Shown here piece by piece: positions 52,256-62,156 of a stretch of 64,000 nucleotides of DNA. The notes under the pieces were generated by a model, which was not told the DNA's origin, ran no database searches, and saw only the letters and a program-made list of their open reading frames with translations. The stretch comes from an uncultured beta proteobacterium (GTDB taxonomy: Bacteria; Pseudomonadota; Gammaproteobacteria; Burkholderiales; SG8-41), in NCBI GenBank assembly GCA_903889565.1, contig CAISYC010000064.1, positions 186,001-250,000 of the forward strand, read 5' to 3'. Within the stretch, counting starts at the first letter, position 1. The number at the start of each line of letters is the position of its first letter. The position numbers and the translations under genes are program-made.

Positions 52256-53109
52256 GCGCGGACCATCGGCGCGGTTGCAGCGCAGGGCCAACCCAGCCAT
52301 TCGCACAATCCGCGGCCCATGATCCACGCCTTGTCATCGGCGCTGAGCCAGGGCAATTCTTCGGTGAACAGCGCGATCGCCTGCGCATAAGTGCAGGGCA
52401 TGCGCGCGAGATCGGTGCCCCAGAACATGCGGCGCGGTCCGAACGCATCGTAAATGCGGCGGATGTACGGATGCAGCGGCAGAAACGGATACGGTGCGCT
52501 GGTGTAGGCCGGCAGCGCACTCACCTTCACCATCACATTGGCGCGCTTCGCCAGCGGCAGTATGTTGTCGAAATGGCGGAACGCGACGTCGTCTTTTTCG
52601 TCGGTCGGCAGCGCAAGATGACAGATGACGAGTTTCAAACCCGGATAGCGCGCGGCAACCGCATCGACCAGCGCGAGTTGCGCCTGATTCACCATCAGCG
52701 CAATGCGCACACCGGCCGCCTCGGCCGCCCGCCACAACCAGTCCACACGCTGTTCCTCGAGCGCGGCCGACCAGCGCGGCAGGCTGAAGCTGATGCGAAA
52801 GCCGCGCATGCCCGGTTGATCATTCCAGGTTGCAATGCGTTGCGCCGCATCCGGTGCTTCGGGATCGAAGCGGCCCATCGCCGCAAAGCGATCGGGATAG
52901 CGCTGCGCCGCCGCCAGCACGAGATCGTTGCGTTCGCCGTCCCACGATGGCGGAATCAACACGCAGCGCGCGACCCCGGCGGCGTCGATCAATTGCAGCA
53001 ATTCCTCCGCCGCCAGCGCTGTCGCGCGATGCGGCACGCGGCCCGCGACCCACGGCCGCGCCGGCGAATTCGCCGCCCAGATGTGCGCCTGTGCGTCCGC
53101 GATGAACAT
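52252..53109 (-). CDS. Amidohydrolase_2-type TIM-barrel hydrolase (lactonase-like)
   Basis: 285 residues. The fold matches the amidohydrolase_2 group that includes 2-pyrone-4,6-dicarboxylate lactonase and 4-sulfomuconolactonase. The first strand reads FIADAQAHIW, where the usual HxH metal pair appears as QxH. VICHLALP and MFWGTDLARMPC are the later barrel signatures. The missing first His suggests a metal-independent lactonase mode, as known for LigI. The gene follows an MmgE/PrpD gene (42-base gap) and precedes receptor 9 with an ATGA overlap. It is cytoplasmic. The precise lactone is unknown. Confidence 0.83.
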   Translation of the reverse strand: MFIADAQAHIWAANSPARPWVAGRVPHRATALAAEELLQLIDAAGVARCVLIPPSWDGERNDLVLAAAQRYPDRFAAMGRFDPEAPDAAQRIATWNDQPGMRGFRISFSLPRWSAALEEQRVDWLWRAAEAAGVRIALMVNQAQLALVDAVAARYPGLKLVICHLALPTDEKDDVAFRHFDNILPLAKRANVMVKVSALPAYTSAPYPFLPLHPYIRRIYDAFGPRRMFWGTDLARMPCTYAQAIALFTEELPWLSADDKAWIMGRGLCEWLGWPCAATAPMVRA

Positions 53110-53151
53110 GCTTCTCCTCCGCCCGCCCGGTTCTATCGCCGGACCTTGTGA

Positions 53152-54501
53152 TCAGGCGCGCAGCAGCGTCATCAATTCCGCCACCGAGCCCAGGTTTTCG
53201 ATTGCGCCCACGGCGGCAACGACCTGTTCGATGCGCGCCGCCGGCAAGCGCGACCTGGCATAGCTGCGGAACTTGTTTTCGACCTGCGCGCGCGTCAGCG
53301 GCCGTTCGGACGAACCCAGCGGATATTCGCAGCGTTCGCTCAGGGTGCGGCCGTCGGTGGTTTCGGCTTCGACCACCGCCTGCACACCGCTCAGCGAAGT
53401 ATCAACCACCATTTCAACCTGCTCCGCGGCAAAACGGCGCAACACCGGATCGGCATAACGCGCCGGTTCGAATTGGGTGAGCGACAGTTCGCGATCGTGC
53501 AGAATCGCCGCTGCCGCGTAATGCGTGGACAGCAACGCCTCGAACTTGGCTTTGTATTGCGGAAAGATGCCGTGCAGATCGACCGCCGTCTTGCCCATGG
53601 CGACGCGGATTTTTTTCACCGCCGCCGGTTTGAGCTGGTTTTTCTCAACAAGATCGAACATCGCCGTGATCATGCCCTGAATGGTCGATGCCGACGGCCA
53701 CAACCGCAGCGCAATTTGCTCCATCTCCCAGCGCTGACCGAGCGCGGCGACCGCCTCCTGCGGACGTCCGCCGCTGGTATAGGTGCTGTAGAGGCCGCCG
53801 TCTGGCGCGGTGAGAAATTCGCGCGTGGCGACGAATTTCTGTTCGGCCAGCAACGCCGCCATCAATCCCGACAGCGCGCCGCGGCACTGATGGAACTTCA
53901 CCGTCGGCGTGCCCCATGCAGCAAAGGTGCCGGCCGACTGGCTGCCGGCAAGCCCGAAGGCGCGCGCCATGGTTTCGGCATCGAACCTGCGCAAACGCCC
54001 CACCGCCGCCGCCGAGCCGAACGGACCGACCACGCCGGGGCCATGCCAGCCGCGTTTGCGAAACTCCTTCGAATCGAGGCTGATGCCGATGCGCGTCGTC
54101 ACCTCGCAACCGGCGACCAGCGCCGTCAGCAATTCACGTCCCGACAACCCGTCGCGCTCGGCGATTGCCAGCGCAGGCGGCATCACTTCCGGCGTGATGT
54201 GAGTCAGCGTGGAGCGATGCACATCGCACATCGTGACCGCCGTGATGAGAAAACCGTTGAGCATCGTCGCGCCGGCCAGCGTCGATTGGCCGCCGCCGAT
54301 GATGCTGCTCTCCTTCGATTGGCCCAGCGCCGACGTCATCGCAGCAATCTGCGGCGTCTCTTCGCCAAGATGGCCGGCGACCGCGCAGGCCAGCGTATCG
54401 AGCAGCAGCACGCGGCAGTTCTCGCGCACGCGCTCCGGAATATCTTCGTATTTGAGGCCGACGGCGAATTCCGCCAGCGTTGCCGTGATGTCACTGCTCA
54501 T
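53152..54501 (-). CDS. MmgE/PrpD family protein (copy 1)
   Basis: 449 residues, the full length of the MmgE/PrpD family (2-methylcitrate dehydratase, cis-aconitate decarboxylase and iminodisuccinate-epimerase relatives). The N-terminal helical domain includes RVLLLDTLACAVAGHLGE and GGGQSTLAGATMLNGFL. VKFHQCRGALSGLMAALLA and the LWPSAS segment belong to the catalytic domain. VHRSTLTHITPEVMPPALA is the usual active-site block, with the first residues His-Arg-Ser. Actual reactions outside PrpD are mostly unproven. It heads the minus-strand unit with the lactonase-like gene and two receptors, and is divergent from copy 2 with 150 bases between. Confidence 0.88.
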   Translation of the reverse strand: MSSDITATLAEFAVGLKYEDIPERVRENCRVLLLDTLACAVAGHLGEETPQIAAMTSALGQSKESSIIGGGQSTLAGATMLNGFLITAVTMCDVHRSTLTHITPEVMPPALAIAERDGLSGRELLTALVAGCEVTTRIGISLDSKEFRKRGWHGPGVVGPFGSAAAVGRLRRFDAETMARAFGLAGSQSAGTFAAWGTPTVKFHQCRGALSGLMAALLAEQKFVATREFLTAPDGGLYSTYTSGGRPQEAVAALGQRWEMEQIALRLWPSASTIQGMITAMFDLVEKNQLKPAAVKKIRVAMGKTAVDLHGIFPQYKAKFEALLSTHYAAAAILHDRELSLTQFEPARYADPVLRRFAAEQVEMVVDTSLSGVQAVVEAETTDGRTLSERCEYPLGSSERPLTRAQVENKFRSYARSRLPAARIEQVVAAVGAIENLGSVAELMTLLRA

Positions 54502-54651
54502 TATTATTGTCTCCGCGTTGATCGCACCGTTCAGCGCGGATTGTAACGGTGTTTGCCGCCTGCGGCATCCGCCGTCGCGCCGCGCGCCGTAGTGCTAAAG
54601 TGTGCGCACTCGAATCAACAGCGACGGTGCCGCAGCACCGCGAAATTCACG

Positions 54652-56037
54652 ATGCCCCCGGATAATCACGTTGCCGCCCTCGGCCGCTACGCCGCGAATC
54701 TGCACTACGACGATCTGCCGCCGGCGGTAGTGCACGAAACCAAACGCAAACTGATCGACGCGATCGGCTGCGCGCTCGGCGCCTACGCCGACGAACCCTG
54801 CGTCATCGCGCGCGCGCTGGCACGCTCCGCGCGCGGCGAACCGCCCGCCCGCGTGATCGGCTCGCTGGATGCCTCGACGCCCGAACTTGCCGCTTTCGCC
54901 AACGGCACGATGGTTCGGGCGCAGGATTTCAATGATTCGTACCTCGCCGGCTCGAGCTGCCATCCGAGCGACACCATCCCCGCGGTGCTCGCCGCCGCCG
55001 AAAGCGCCCGCGCGGGCGGGCGACAGCTGATCACCGCCGTCGTCGCCGCTTACGAAGCGGCCTGCAATTTCGCCGACGTGATGACGCGCGAGCAGGGCTG
55101 GGACAATGTGTTCTTCGATACCGTCGGCAGCGCGCTGGGCTGCGCGCACGCCTTCGGCCTCGATGCCGAATGCACCGCGCACGCGCTCGCCCTCGCCATC
55201 ACGCCCAATCTGCCGCTCGCGCAGACGCGTCTCGGCGAGTTGTCGATGTGGAAAGGCTGCGCCGCCGCCAACGCGGCACGCAACGGCGTGTTCGCCGCCA
55301 TGCTCGCTCGCGCCGGCATTACCGGACCGCAGAACACCATCGAAGGACGCTGGGGGCTGCAGCGCGTGCTTGGCGCCTTCGAGTGGGCGCCCTTCGGCGG
55401 TCAGGGCGGACCGTATCGCATTGCCGAAACGCATCTCAAGTTTTATCCGGCGGTGGTGCACGCGCAAAGTCCGGTCGCGGTGGCGCTCAAATTGTTTGGC
55501 CGCGTCGCCGCCGATGACATCAAGACGGTCACCATCGACAGTTATTGGGTTGCGCGCCGCTATTCAGACAATGAGCGCGCCGCCTCGCTGTGGCATCCGC
55601 AAACGCGCGAAACGGCGGACCACAGCATCGTCTGGCTGGTCGCGGCCGTGCTGCTCGACGGCGAGTTAACCGCCGACAGTTTCAAACCGCAACGCATCAA
55701 CGATCCGGCGCTGCGCGCGCTGATGCAGAAAATCGTCATCCGCGAAAATCCGGAATTCAGCGCCGCCTATCCGGCGCGCTGGCCCTGCCGCATCGAAATC
55801 GAAAGCTGCAGCGGGACGCGATACTGCGAAGCTGTAGATTATTTCAAGGGCCATAGTCTCAACCCGCTAAGCGATGCCGAGGTCGAAACCAAGTTTCGCA
55901 GCCTCAGCGCGGACGTGCTGGATGGCAACAAGGCCGGCGTGCTCCTCGACAAGCTGTGGCGTCTCGATACCATTGCCGACATCGGCGAGATCATCGACGC
56001 CACGGCTGTAAACGTCAGACGTAAAACAACGCACTGA
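54652..56037 (+). CDS. MmgE/PrpD family protein (copy 2)
   Basis: 461 residues of the same family as the gene at 53152, but only distantly similar in the catalytic blocks. The N-terminal part has RKLIDAIGCALGAYADEP, AQDFNDSYLAGSSCHPSDTIPAVLA and LGELSMWKGCAAANAARNG. The C-terminal part has GPYRIAETHLKFYPAVVHAQSP. The DFNDSYL and KFYPAV patterns are closer to true 2-methylcitrate dehydratase than in copy 1. The start at 54652 is preferred, as an upstream ATG at 54553 adds a basic, non-family stretch. It is followed after 6 bases by Bug receptor 10, on the same strand. Confidence 0.88.
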   Translation: MPPDNHVAALGRYAANLHYDDLPPAVVHETKRKLIDAIGCALGAYADEPCVIARALARSARGEPPARVIGSLDASTPELAAFANGTMVRAQDFNDSYLAGSSCHPSDTIPAVLAAAESARAGGRQLITAVVAAYEAACNFADVMTREQGWDNVFFDTVGSALGCAHAFGLDAECTAHALALAITPNLPLAQTRLGELSMWKGCAAANAARNGVFAAMLARAGITGPQNTIEGRWGLQRVLGAFEWAPFGGQGGPYRIAETHLKFYPAVVHAQSPVAVALKLFGRVAADDIKTVTIDSYWVARRYSDNERAASLWHPQTRETADHSIVWLVAAVLLDGELTADSFKPQRINDPALRALMQKIVIRENPEFSAAYPARWPCRIEIESCSGTRYCEAVDYFKGHSLNPLSDAEVETKFRSLSADVLDGNKAGVLLDKLWRLDTIADIGEIIDATAVNVRRKTTH

Positions 56038-56043
56038 TCGCGC

Positions 56044-57018
56044 ATGAAACGCTCAATCGCCGTGCTGCCCGCAGTGCTCGCGGCATCGATCGCCGCCAAT
56101 GCCGCGTCCGCCGAACCGGCGCGTTATCCCGACAAGGCGATCCGCTTTGTCGTGTCCTACGCCGTCGGCGGCAACGCCGATCTGGTCGCGCGCATTGTCG
56201 CCCGGCCTCTCAGCGAAACCCTCGGCAGCCCGATCGTGATCGACAACCGTCCCGGCGCCGGCGGCAACCTCGGCGCCGAGCTCGGCGCGCATGCGCCGGC
56301 GGACGGTTACACCATCGTGCTCGGCACCAACACGCATGCCAGCAACATGAGTCTCTATCGCCAGTCGCGTTACGACCTCGTGCGCGATTTCACGCCGGTG
56401 AGTTTCATCGGTTCAACGCCGGTGCTGCTGACGGTCACGCCATCGCTGCCGGTGAATACGGCACAGGAGCTGATTGCGCTGGCCAAAGCCAAACCCGGAC
56501 AGTTGAACTATGCCTCCGGCGGCAGCGGTTCATCAGGCCATCTGACGATGGAACTGTTCAAAACGGCGGCCGGCGTCGATCTTGTCCACATCACCTACAA
56601 GGGCGCCGGCGGCGGCGTCAACGAAGTCATTTCCGGCCAGGTGCAGGTGATGTTCAGCAGCCTGACCAGCCTGTTGCCGCATGTGAACAGCGGACGCCTG
56701 CGCGGCATCGCGGTCGCCAGCCTGCAGCGCGTTTCCATCGTGCCGCAATTGCCGACCATTGCCGAATCGGGTCTGCCCGGATTCGAGGCGGCCTTGTGGA
56801 ATGCATTGATGGTGCCGGCGGGCACGCCGCAGACCATTGTCGAGCGCCTCAATGTCGAGACCGACCGTGTGGTACGCAATCCCGAAGTCATCGAGCAATT
56901 GCGCCGCCAGGGCTTCACCGCCGCGACCAAGACGCCGCCGGCGCTCGCCGCCTTCATCAAAAGCGAAGTGGCGAAATGGGCGACCGTGGTCAGAGCCGCC
57001 AACGCGCGCGCCGACTGA
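56044..57018 (+). CDS. Bug/TctC-type periplasmic solute receptor (10 of 10)
   Basis: 324 residues with the signal peptide KRSIAVLPAVLAASIAANAASA. The ligand loop reads VSYAVGGNADLVAR, keeping Gly-Gly and Asp with Val before them. DGYTIVL and ITYKGAGGGV follow. It is the second gene of the MmgE/PrpD copy 2 unit, with a 6-base gap after the stop, so the two are co-transcribed. The mirror arrangement of PrpD plus receptor on both sides of the 150-base intergenic region suggests that both units answer to one regulator or to related tricarboxylate-like substrates. Confidence 0.92.
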   Translation: MKRSIAVLPAVLAASIAANAASAEPARYPDKAIRFVVSYAVGGNADLVARIVARPLSETLGSPIVIDNRPGAGGNLGAELGAHAPADGYTIVLGTNTHASNMSLYRQSRYDLVRDFTPVSFIGSTPVLLTVTPSLPVNTAQELIALAKAKPGQLNYASGGSGSSGHLTMELFKTAAGVDLVHITYKGAGGGVNEVISGQVQVMFSSLTSLLPHVNSGRLRGIAVASLQRVSIVPQLPTIAESGLPGFEAALWNALMVPAGTPQTIVERLNVETDRVVRNPEVIEQLRRQGFTAATKTPPALAAFIKSEVAKWATVVRAANARAD

Positions 57019-57083
57019 ACGCGGCGCGCCTGCGAGTCGTTCGCTGCGCCGGCGTGCGCTCACGCTGTTACAACATTTCCCGG

Positions 57084-57728
57084 CTAGGAAGCAGCAGCGA
57101 ACGCCGCCATCACCGTTTTCTGGTGCGCGACAAGTTTCTGCACGCTGGTGCGCGCCAGCATGCGCGCCTGATGCGCGTGGCAATGCGGAAACGCCGCAAG
57201 ATCGAGCTTGAACGAAATCGCGCGCATGAAGCACCAGTAAAAATACGCATCCACCGCGGTGAAATGGTCGAAGAACCAGTCGCGCCCGGCGAGCATTTCA
57301 TCGGCGATCTTCAGGTCTTCGAACAGCATCGCGTTGGCGACGCGTTTGACCGACTCCTCGGATCCCGGCAAATCGCAGTAATTGCCGGGCCGCGCATTCG
57401 GCGTCAGATGCGGATGAATGCCCGAGGCGCACCACGCCATCAGCGAGATCGCCTTGATTTCCGTTTTCGGATCGGCAGTGAGCAAACGCGCCTGCGGAAA
57501 CGCGCGCGCGATCCAGATCTGGATCGCGACATTTTCGGTCAGCGGCTCGCCGTCGATGACCAGCACCGGTACCTTGTGCTTGGGATTAAGCTTTAGAAAC
57601 GCCGGTTTCTTCAGATCACCGCTGCGCGAATTGACGTCGATCACCTCAAAATCGGCGCCGGCCTCGGTCAGCGTGATGTAGGGCACCGTCGCGCAGGTCT
57701 GCGGCGCGTAGAACAATTGCAGTTTCAT
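57084..57728 (-). CDS. Glutathione S-transferase family protein (beta-class-like)
   Basis: 214 residues. The N-terminal thioredoxin-like domain starts KLQLFYAPQTCATVPYI, with the Cys of beta-class GSTs near residue 12, and GEPLTENVAIQIWIA is the glutathione gamma-glutamyl contact loop (usually ExxAI). The C-terminal helical domain has WFFDHFTAVDAYFYWCF, the N-capping motif region. ATG 57728 follows a CGGAGGAG box. It may conjugate glutathione to electrophilic ring intermediates or catalyse isomerisation of cleavage products such as maleyl derivatives. It is monocistronic, converging on receptor 10 and 95 bases downstream of the MgtC/DUF4010 gene stop. Confidence 0.86.
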   Translation of the reverse strand: MKLQLFYAPQTCATVPYITLTEAGADFEVIDVNSRSGDLKKPAFLKLNPKHKVPVLVIDGEPLTENVAIQIWIARAFPQARLLTADPKTEIKAISLMAWCASGIHPHLTPNARPGNYCDLPGSEESVKRVANAMLFEDLKIADEMLAGRDWFFDHFTAVDAYFYWCFMRAISFKLDLAAFPHCHAHQARMLARTSVQKLVAHQKTVMAAFAAAS

Positions 57729-57823
57729 CCGTTCTCCTCCGGGTCGAACCACCGCCGTATGGTAGCGGATCATCCCTCGCGAGACCAGCGCGGACGTCTG
57801 CCTGCGCGCGCGAAGCAGACTGC

Positions 57824-59086
57824 TTACCAGAGCAGAGGCATGAGTCCCAGCACCGCAAGCCCGCCCAGAAACAACGCGCTCGCGATGCCGGTGCGGCGCG
57901 GCGCCAGAAAGTACGCGTAGGCGCCCTTGACGAGGTTGTTGCTGGCGGCAGCAACAAGGATGCCGACGGCCGCCACATGCAGCGGCGTCGAATCGCCCGC
58001 GGCCTGCGTCATGCCCATGATAAAGGGATCGACGTCGGTCACGCCCATGATGGCCGCGAGCGTATAAACGCCGGCCTGACCGAGGTAGACCACCGCCAGA
58101 TGGGTGGCGATCAGCATCGCCAGAAACAGCACGGCGAACAGCAGCGCGGCACGCAGTTCGAGCGGATTCGGCGATTCGATTTTCTCGGTGACTGCCGCGG
58201 CGCCTTCATCAGCACGGCGCGACCAGAACCAGCCGGTGCAAATCGCCAGCAGGCCGATGACGATGAATGAAGGTGCCAGCAGATTCATCAGGTCATGGTT
58301 GAACAGCGCCAGCAGCACCGCCAGCCGCAGATACATGACGCCCGAGGCGACGAGAATTCCGCCGGAAAACAGATAGGGATGGTTTTCGCCGGCCGATTTG
58401 CGCGCGAGCACCACCGTGGTCATGGTTGACGAATAGGCGCCGCCGAGAACGGCGGCCAGCATCACGCCGCCCTGCCCCTTCGACATTGTCTGGATCACAT
58501 AGCTGCCATAGGACACCGCGCTGACCGCGACGACGACGAGCCAGGTCTTGAACGGATTGATCTGGAACTGGGTGAATTGCTCGTTGGGCAGTATCGGCAG
58601 GATCACCGCGCTCAGCAGCAGAAATTTGGTGAAGGTGAATATATCGTCCGGCGCGATGCGTTTGGTCAGGCCTTCGAGCCCACCCTTCATTTCGAGCAGC
58701 AGCATGGTGGCAACGCCGAGCGCGGTGGCGACCCAGAAAAACTGGTGAAAAACCAGCGCGCCGATCAGATAGGTGATGAGCCCGGCCATTTCCGAGGTGA
58801 CCCCGGCAAATCCGCCGGTGACGAGCTTGTGCCAATAAGAAATCGACAGGAATAGCGCGACCGCAACAAGGCCCAAGGCCAGCGGCACCAGCTGTTCGCC
58901 GGACAAAAATGCCATCGCATAGCCAACGAGGCCGATCAGCGGAAAGGTGCGCACGCCGCCGAAAGCGAACTTTTCGGCGCCGGCCTTGCGCTCCTCGCGT
59001 TCCAGCCCGATCAGAAAGGACAAAAAGAGCACGAGCAGGATATTCACCACTTCGGGCGAGAGCCATTTATACAGTTCCGCAATCAT
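57824..59086 (-). CDS. MgtC/SapB-domain plus DUF4010 integral membrane protein
   Basis: 420 residues, about twelve hydrophobic segments. The N-terminal part has FLIGLEREERKAG, the conserved MgtC-type motif. The second half (from about 190: GSYVIQTMSKGQGGVML and GAYSSTMTTVVLARKS) fits DUF4010. The long cytoplasmic loop EGAAAVTEKIESPNPLELR separates the last helices. MgtC domains are linked to Mg2+ stress and ATP synthase control in other bacteria. The start at 59086 lies only 55 bases downstream of the atpG stop on the same strand, so it is probably in the N-ATPase operon. This makes a link with the ATPase or cation homeostasis plausible but unproven. Confidence 0.85.
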   Translation of the reverse strand: MIAELYKWLSPEVVNILLVLFLSFLIGLEREERKAGAEKFAFGGVRTFPLIGLVGYAMAFLSGEQLVPLALGLVAVALFLSISYWHKLVTGGFAGVTSEMAGLITYLIGALVFHQFFWVATALGVATMLLLEMKGGLEGLTKRIAPDDIFTFTKFLLLSAVILPILPNEQFTQFQINPFKTWLVVVAVSAVSYGSYVIQTMSKGQGGVMLAAVLGGAYSSTMTTVVLARKSAGENHPYLFSGGILVASGVMYLRLAVLLALFNHDLMNLLAPSFIVIGLLAICTGWFWSRRADEGAAAVTEKIESPNPLELRAALLFAVLFLAMLIATHLAVVYLGQAGVYTLAAIMGVTDVDPFIMGMTQAAGDSTPLHVAAVGILVAAASNNLVKGAYAYFLAPRRTGIASALFLGGLAVLGLMPLLW

Positions 59087-59141
59087 GCCTGCCCCTCCCG
59101 CCTAAGCGCCGCGCAATCGCATGCCGACCGGATGTCCGGGT

Positions 59142-59951
59142 TCATGCGCCGGCCCAATCGTGATCGTTCCACATCATGCCCTCGATCTCGCCGATGATCT
59201 CTTCCTGCCGCAGGCGGTTCTTTCTCAACCGCAGCTGTTCCATGCTTTTTTCCAGATGGCTGAGCGCGCGCTCCATCTGCATCAGCCGCAAATGGTTCTC
59301 GCACTGGATCGAGCTTAACAGCACACCCAGCAAGGCATGGTATACGCAATGGCGCAATACGCCAGCGGCAACCACCGCCGGCGCTTCGTTCAGCACGGGC
59401 TTGGTCGCGGCGGCAGCAGCGCGCGGCACCGGCCACGGCAGCACCCGTTGCACGCGCGCACCGTTCTCGTCGCGAAAACAGGCGACCAGCCCGGTTGTCG
59501 TATCGGGCGAAGCCGGCGTCGCAGCCAGCGCCGCGAGTATGCGGTCGATCACCGCCGGCGCCTCCGCCGCGCCATTCGCCGCCGGCAGCACAATCCCGCG
59601 CTGCGCCTCCGCCAGGCGGGCGGCCAGCCGTTCGCCGACCACAATCGGCGTCGGCGCCGCGGCACCGCGCGCGGCCAGCCATGCCTGCTGCACATCCTCG
59701 TCGAAGCCGCCGCAGAAACCGCGCGCAGCGCCGAACAGAATCCAGAGGTCGCCGCCTGCAACGGCAGGCAGTGCCGGCGGCGGCGCGAGACAAGCGTAAG
59801 TTGCGTCGAGCGCCTCGACCAGTTGTAACTGCGCGCGCGCACGGCGACCGACGCGGTTCAGCTCGGTCAGGGCGAAACTGCGCATGACATTGAGCACGCC
59901 GGCCAGATCGTCGAACAATTCCAGGCGCGCGCCGATTTCACGGCGTTTCAT
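59142..59951 (-). CDS. atpG: N-ATPase gamma subunit (second F-type ATPase)
   Basis: 269 residues, somewhat shorter than the housekeeping gamma (about 290). N-terminal [30 protein letters not shown] is a recognisable gamma coiled-coil start, although it lacks the usual IKSVKNTQKITKAM sequence. The C-terminal [39 protein letters not shown] forms the other half of the central stalk. The middle domain is Ala-rich and divergent. Start 59951 overlaps the atpA stop in ATGA. It is the last gene of the standard N-ATPase order D-C-Q-R-B-E-F-A-G. The divergent sequence is normal for N-ATPase gamma subunits. Confidence 0.86.
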   Translation of the reverse strand: MKRREIGARLELFDDLAGVLNVMRSFALTELNRVGRRARAQLQLVEALDATYACLAPPPALPAVAGGDLWILFGAARGFCGGFDEDVQQAWLAARGAAAPTPIVVGERLAARLAEAQRGIVLPAANGAAEAPAVIDRILAALAATPASPDTTTGLVACFRDENGARVQRVLPWPVPRAAAAATKPVLNEAPAVVAAGVLRHCVYHALLGVLLSSIQCENHLRLMQMERALSHLEKSMEQLRLRKNRLRQEEIIGEIEGMMWNDHDWAGA

Positions 59952-61399
59952 GCAACAATACCCGCCAGCATTTCGCGCAATGCCGCCAGCCACGCATCTC
60001 GCGACGCATCGAGCGCGGGTCCACGCGCATCGACTTCCTTCAGCAACGAGGCCAGTACCGCCGGCACCTTCGCCGGCGCCAGCGCATCGAGCATCTGCGC
60101 GGAATACGCCAGCAGCCAGGCCAGCTGGGCGCGTTCCGGTACCGGCGCAAAGCGGTCCTGCTTGAGCGCCTCGCGCAGCAGTCGGCCGCGGCGCAGGCGC
60201 TGCTCGGCCTCGGCTTCGAGCCGGGTGCCGAAACGCGCGAACAATTCGAGTTCCAGAAACTGCAGATAGTCGAGCCTGATGCGGCCGGCGGCCGCCTTGA
60301 TCGCCGGATGCTGCGCGTTGCCGCCGATGCGCGAAACCGAACGACCGACATCGATTGCCGGAAAAATGCCGGCGGCAAACAGCCGGCTGTCGAAATAAAT
60401 CTGGCCGTCGGTGATCGAAATCAGATTGGTCGGAATATAGGCGGCGATCTCGCCCTGCTCGGTTTCGACGATCGGCAATGCGGTCATGCTGCCGCCGCCA
60501 CAGGCGGCCGAGAGGATGGTCGAGCGTTCGAGCAGGCGCGAGTGCAGATAGAAAATATCGCCCGGAAAGGCCTCGCGTCCGGGCGGCCGGTGCAACAGCA
60601 GCGAGAGTTCGCGATAGGCCTGCGCGTGACGCGTCAGGTCGTCATAAACCACCAGCGTATCGCGCCCGTGGCGCATCCAGTGCTCGGCGATCGCGCAGCC
60701 GGCGAACGGCGCAAGATAGCGAAAACCGGGCAGCGCATTGGCCTCGGCCACGATCACCGCCGTGTATTCGAGCGCGCCGGCCTTCTGCAACGCCTCGATC
60801 GCGCCGGCCACCGAGGAGCGCGTCTGTCCGACCAGCACCAGCACGCACAGAACGTTGCGGCCGCGCTGATTGATGATGGTATCGAGCGCGAGCGCACTCT
60901 TGCCGGTACCGTCATCCCCGATGATCAACTGACGCTGACCCTTGCCGACCGGAATCAGCGCATCGACCACCTTGCAACCGGTGTAGAGCGGTGCCGAGAC
61001 AAAATCGCGCTCCATGATGCCGGGCGCAGCGGTTTCGAGCGCGCCGAACGCATCGAACACGGGTTGCGGCATGCCGTCGAGCGGCGCGCCCAGCGGATCC
61101 ACCACGCGCCCGAGCAAAACGTCGCCGACGCCGATTTCGAGGCGGCGGCCGGAATGCCTCACCGCCATGCCTGCGGTAAGCGCATGCGTTTGCGACAGGA
61201 TGATGGCACCGATCACTTCGCGACCGAGTTGAAACACCAGCCCGGTGCTGCCGTCCTCGCAGGCGATCAATTCGTCGAGCCGCGCGGTCGGCAAACCGCG
61301 GATCCAGGCGATACCGTCGCTGACGCCGACGACAATGCCGCGCTCGGCGAGGCGCAGGCCAAAGCGATAATCGCTGCCGGTGGTGACCCTGTCAGGCAC
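59948..61399 (-). CDS. atpA: N-ATPase alpha subunit
   Basis: 483 residues from a GTG start at 61399 that overlaps atpF by 8 bases. The longer in-frame ATG at 61576 would overlap atpF by about 60 codons and is implausible. Walker [15 protein letters not shown] is at 161-174, slightly different from the housekeeping GDRQTGKT. Other alpha signatures are [13 protein letters not shown], the arginine-finger region [15 protein letters not shown], and [18 protein letters not shown]. It carries the non-catalytic nucleotide sites of the F1 head. The N-terminus is truncated relative to E. coli alpha, as the short start lacks part of the delta/b contact helix. Confidence 0.9.
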   Translation of the reverse strand: MPDRVTTGSDYRFGLRLAERGIVVGVSDGIAWIRGLPTARLDELIACEDGSTGLVFQLGREVIGAIILSQTHALTAGMAVRHSGRRLEIGVGDVLLGRVVDPLGAPLDGMPQPVFDAFGALETAAPGIMERDFVSAPLYTGCKVVDALIPVGKGQRQLIIGDDGTGKSALALDTIINQRGRNVLCVLVLVGQTRSSVAGAIEALQKAGALEYTAVIVAEANALPGFRYLAPFAGCAIAEHWMRHGRDTLVVYDDLTRHAQAYRELSLLLHRPPGREAFPGDIFYLHSRLLERSTILSAACGGGSMTALPIVETEQGEIAAYIPTNLISITDGQIYFDSRLFAAGIFPAIDVGRSVSRIGGNAQHPAIKAAAGRIRLDYLQFLELELFARFGTRLEAEAEQRLRRGRLLREALKQDRFAPVPERAQLAWLLAYSAQMLDALAPAKVPAVLASLLKEVDARGPALDASRDAWLAALREMLAGIVA

Positions 61400-62141
61400 G
61401 CGCGTCGTGCTCCCTGAACAGGGCCAGTTCATCATCGAGACTGGCCTGCAGCAGACATTCGCCGACGACTGCGCGCAATCCGGCAAGCAATTCGGGATGC
61501 GTCTTGTAGCTGACGACGAGCGTGACGCCGGTAGCCCGCGACAGCGCCGTCGCAATCGCCTCGCGCGTGGCCGCATCGAGTTCGTGCGCGCTCGTCACTT
61601 CCACCGCATCGCCGTCAAGGCGTGCAGCGGCGTTGCGCAGGGCCGCAAGTTCGGCCCCGGCCAGCGCCGCCAGATCCTCGACAAATACCGTCGCAATACG
61701 GGCGGTCAGCGCAGGGCACGCCAGCCGCCGCAACATCGCCGCCGCCGCTGCATAGGCCTGCTGCGTCGCTTTGCGCGTCAGCGCTGCCTGCTGCGAAGAC
61801 GCAGCCAGTCCGGCACGCGCCCGCGCGCGTTCCTCCTCCGCGGCCAGCGCCGCCTGCACGGCCTCCAGCCGCCGCTGCCGCTCGCGCACGATCTCTTCAT
61901 CGAGCACTCGCAGCCGGCCCTCGCGCTCGCGATTCCATTCGCCGAGCCGTGCTTCGTACAGTTGCTTGAGTGACTCCGCACTGCGCAGCGACTCGCCTGC
62001 ATGCGCCGACTCGGCGTGCAGGCGCTGCTGGCGCGCATCGAGCGCGGCCATCACCGGACGATAGAACAGCCGCTTGAGCACCCACAGGAGCACGAAGAAA
62101 TTGACGAGCTCCAGCGCGAACGTGGTCCAGTCGAATTGCAT
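61392..62141 (-). CDS. atpF: N-ATPase b subunit with delta-like C-terminal domain
   Basis: 249 residues, well over the 156 of E. coli b. One N-terminal membrane helix ([20 protein letters not shown], residues 8-27) is followed by a long charged helix (30-175) for the outer stalk. The last 40 residues ([20 protein letters not shown], then SLDDELALF) resemble the C-terminal domain of delta. N-ATPase operons lack a separate delta gene, and this extension is the accepted replacement. No second b gene is present. ATG 62141 follows a CGCCGGAG box, 15 bases after atpE. Confidence 0.88.
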   Translation of the reverse strand: MQFDWTTFALELVNFFVLLWVLKRLFYRPVMAALDARQQRLHAESAHAGESLRSAESLKQLYEARLGEWNREREGRLRVLDEEIVRERQRRLEAVQAALAAEEERARARAGLAASSQQAALTRKATQQAYAAAAAMLRRLACPALTARIATVFVEDLAALAGAELAALRNAAARLDGDAVEVTSAHELDAATREAIATALSRATGVTLVVSYKTHPELLAGLRAVVGECLLQASLDDELALFREHDARA

Positions 62142-62156
62142 ATGCGCTCCGGCGGC

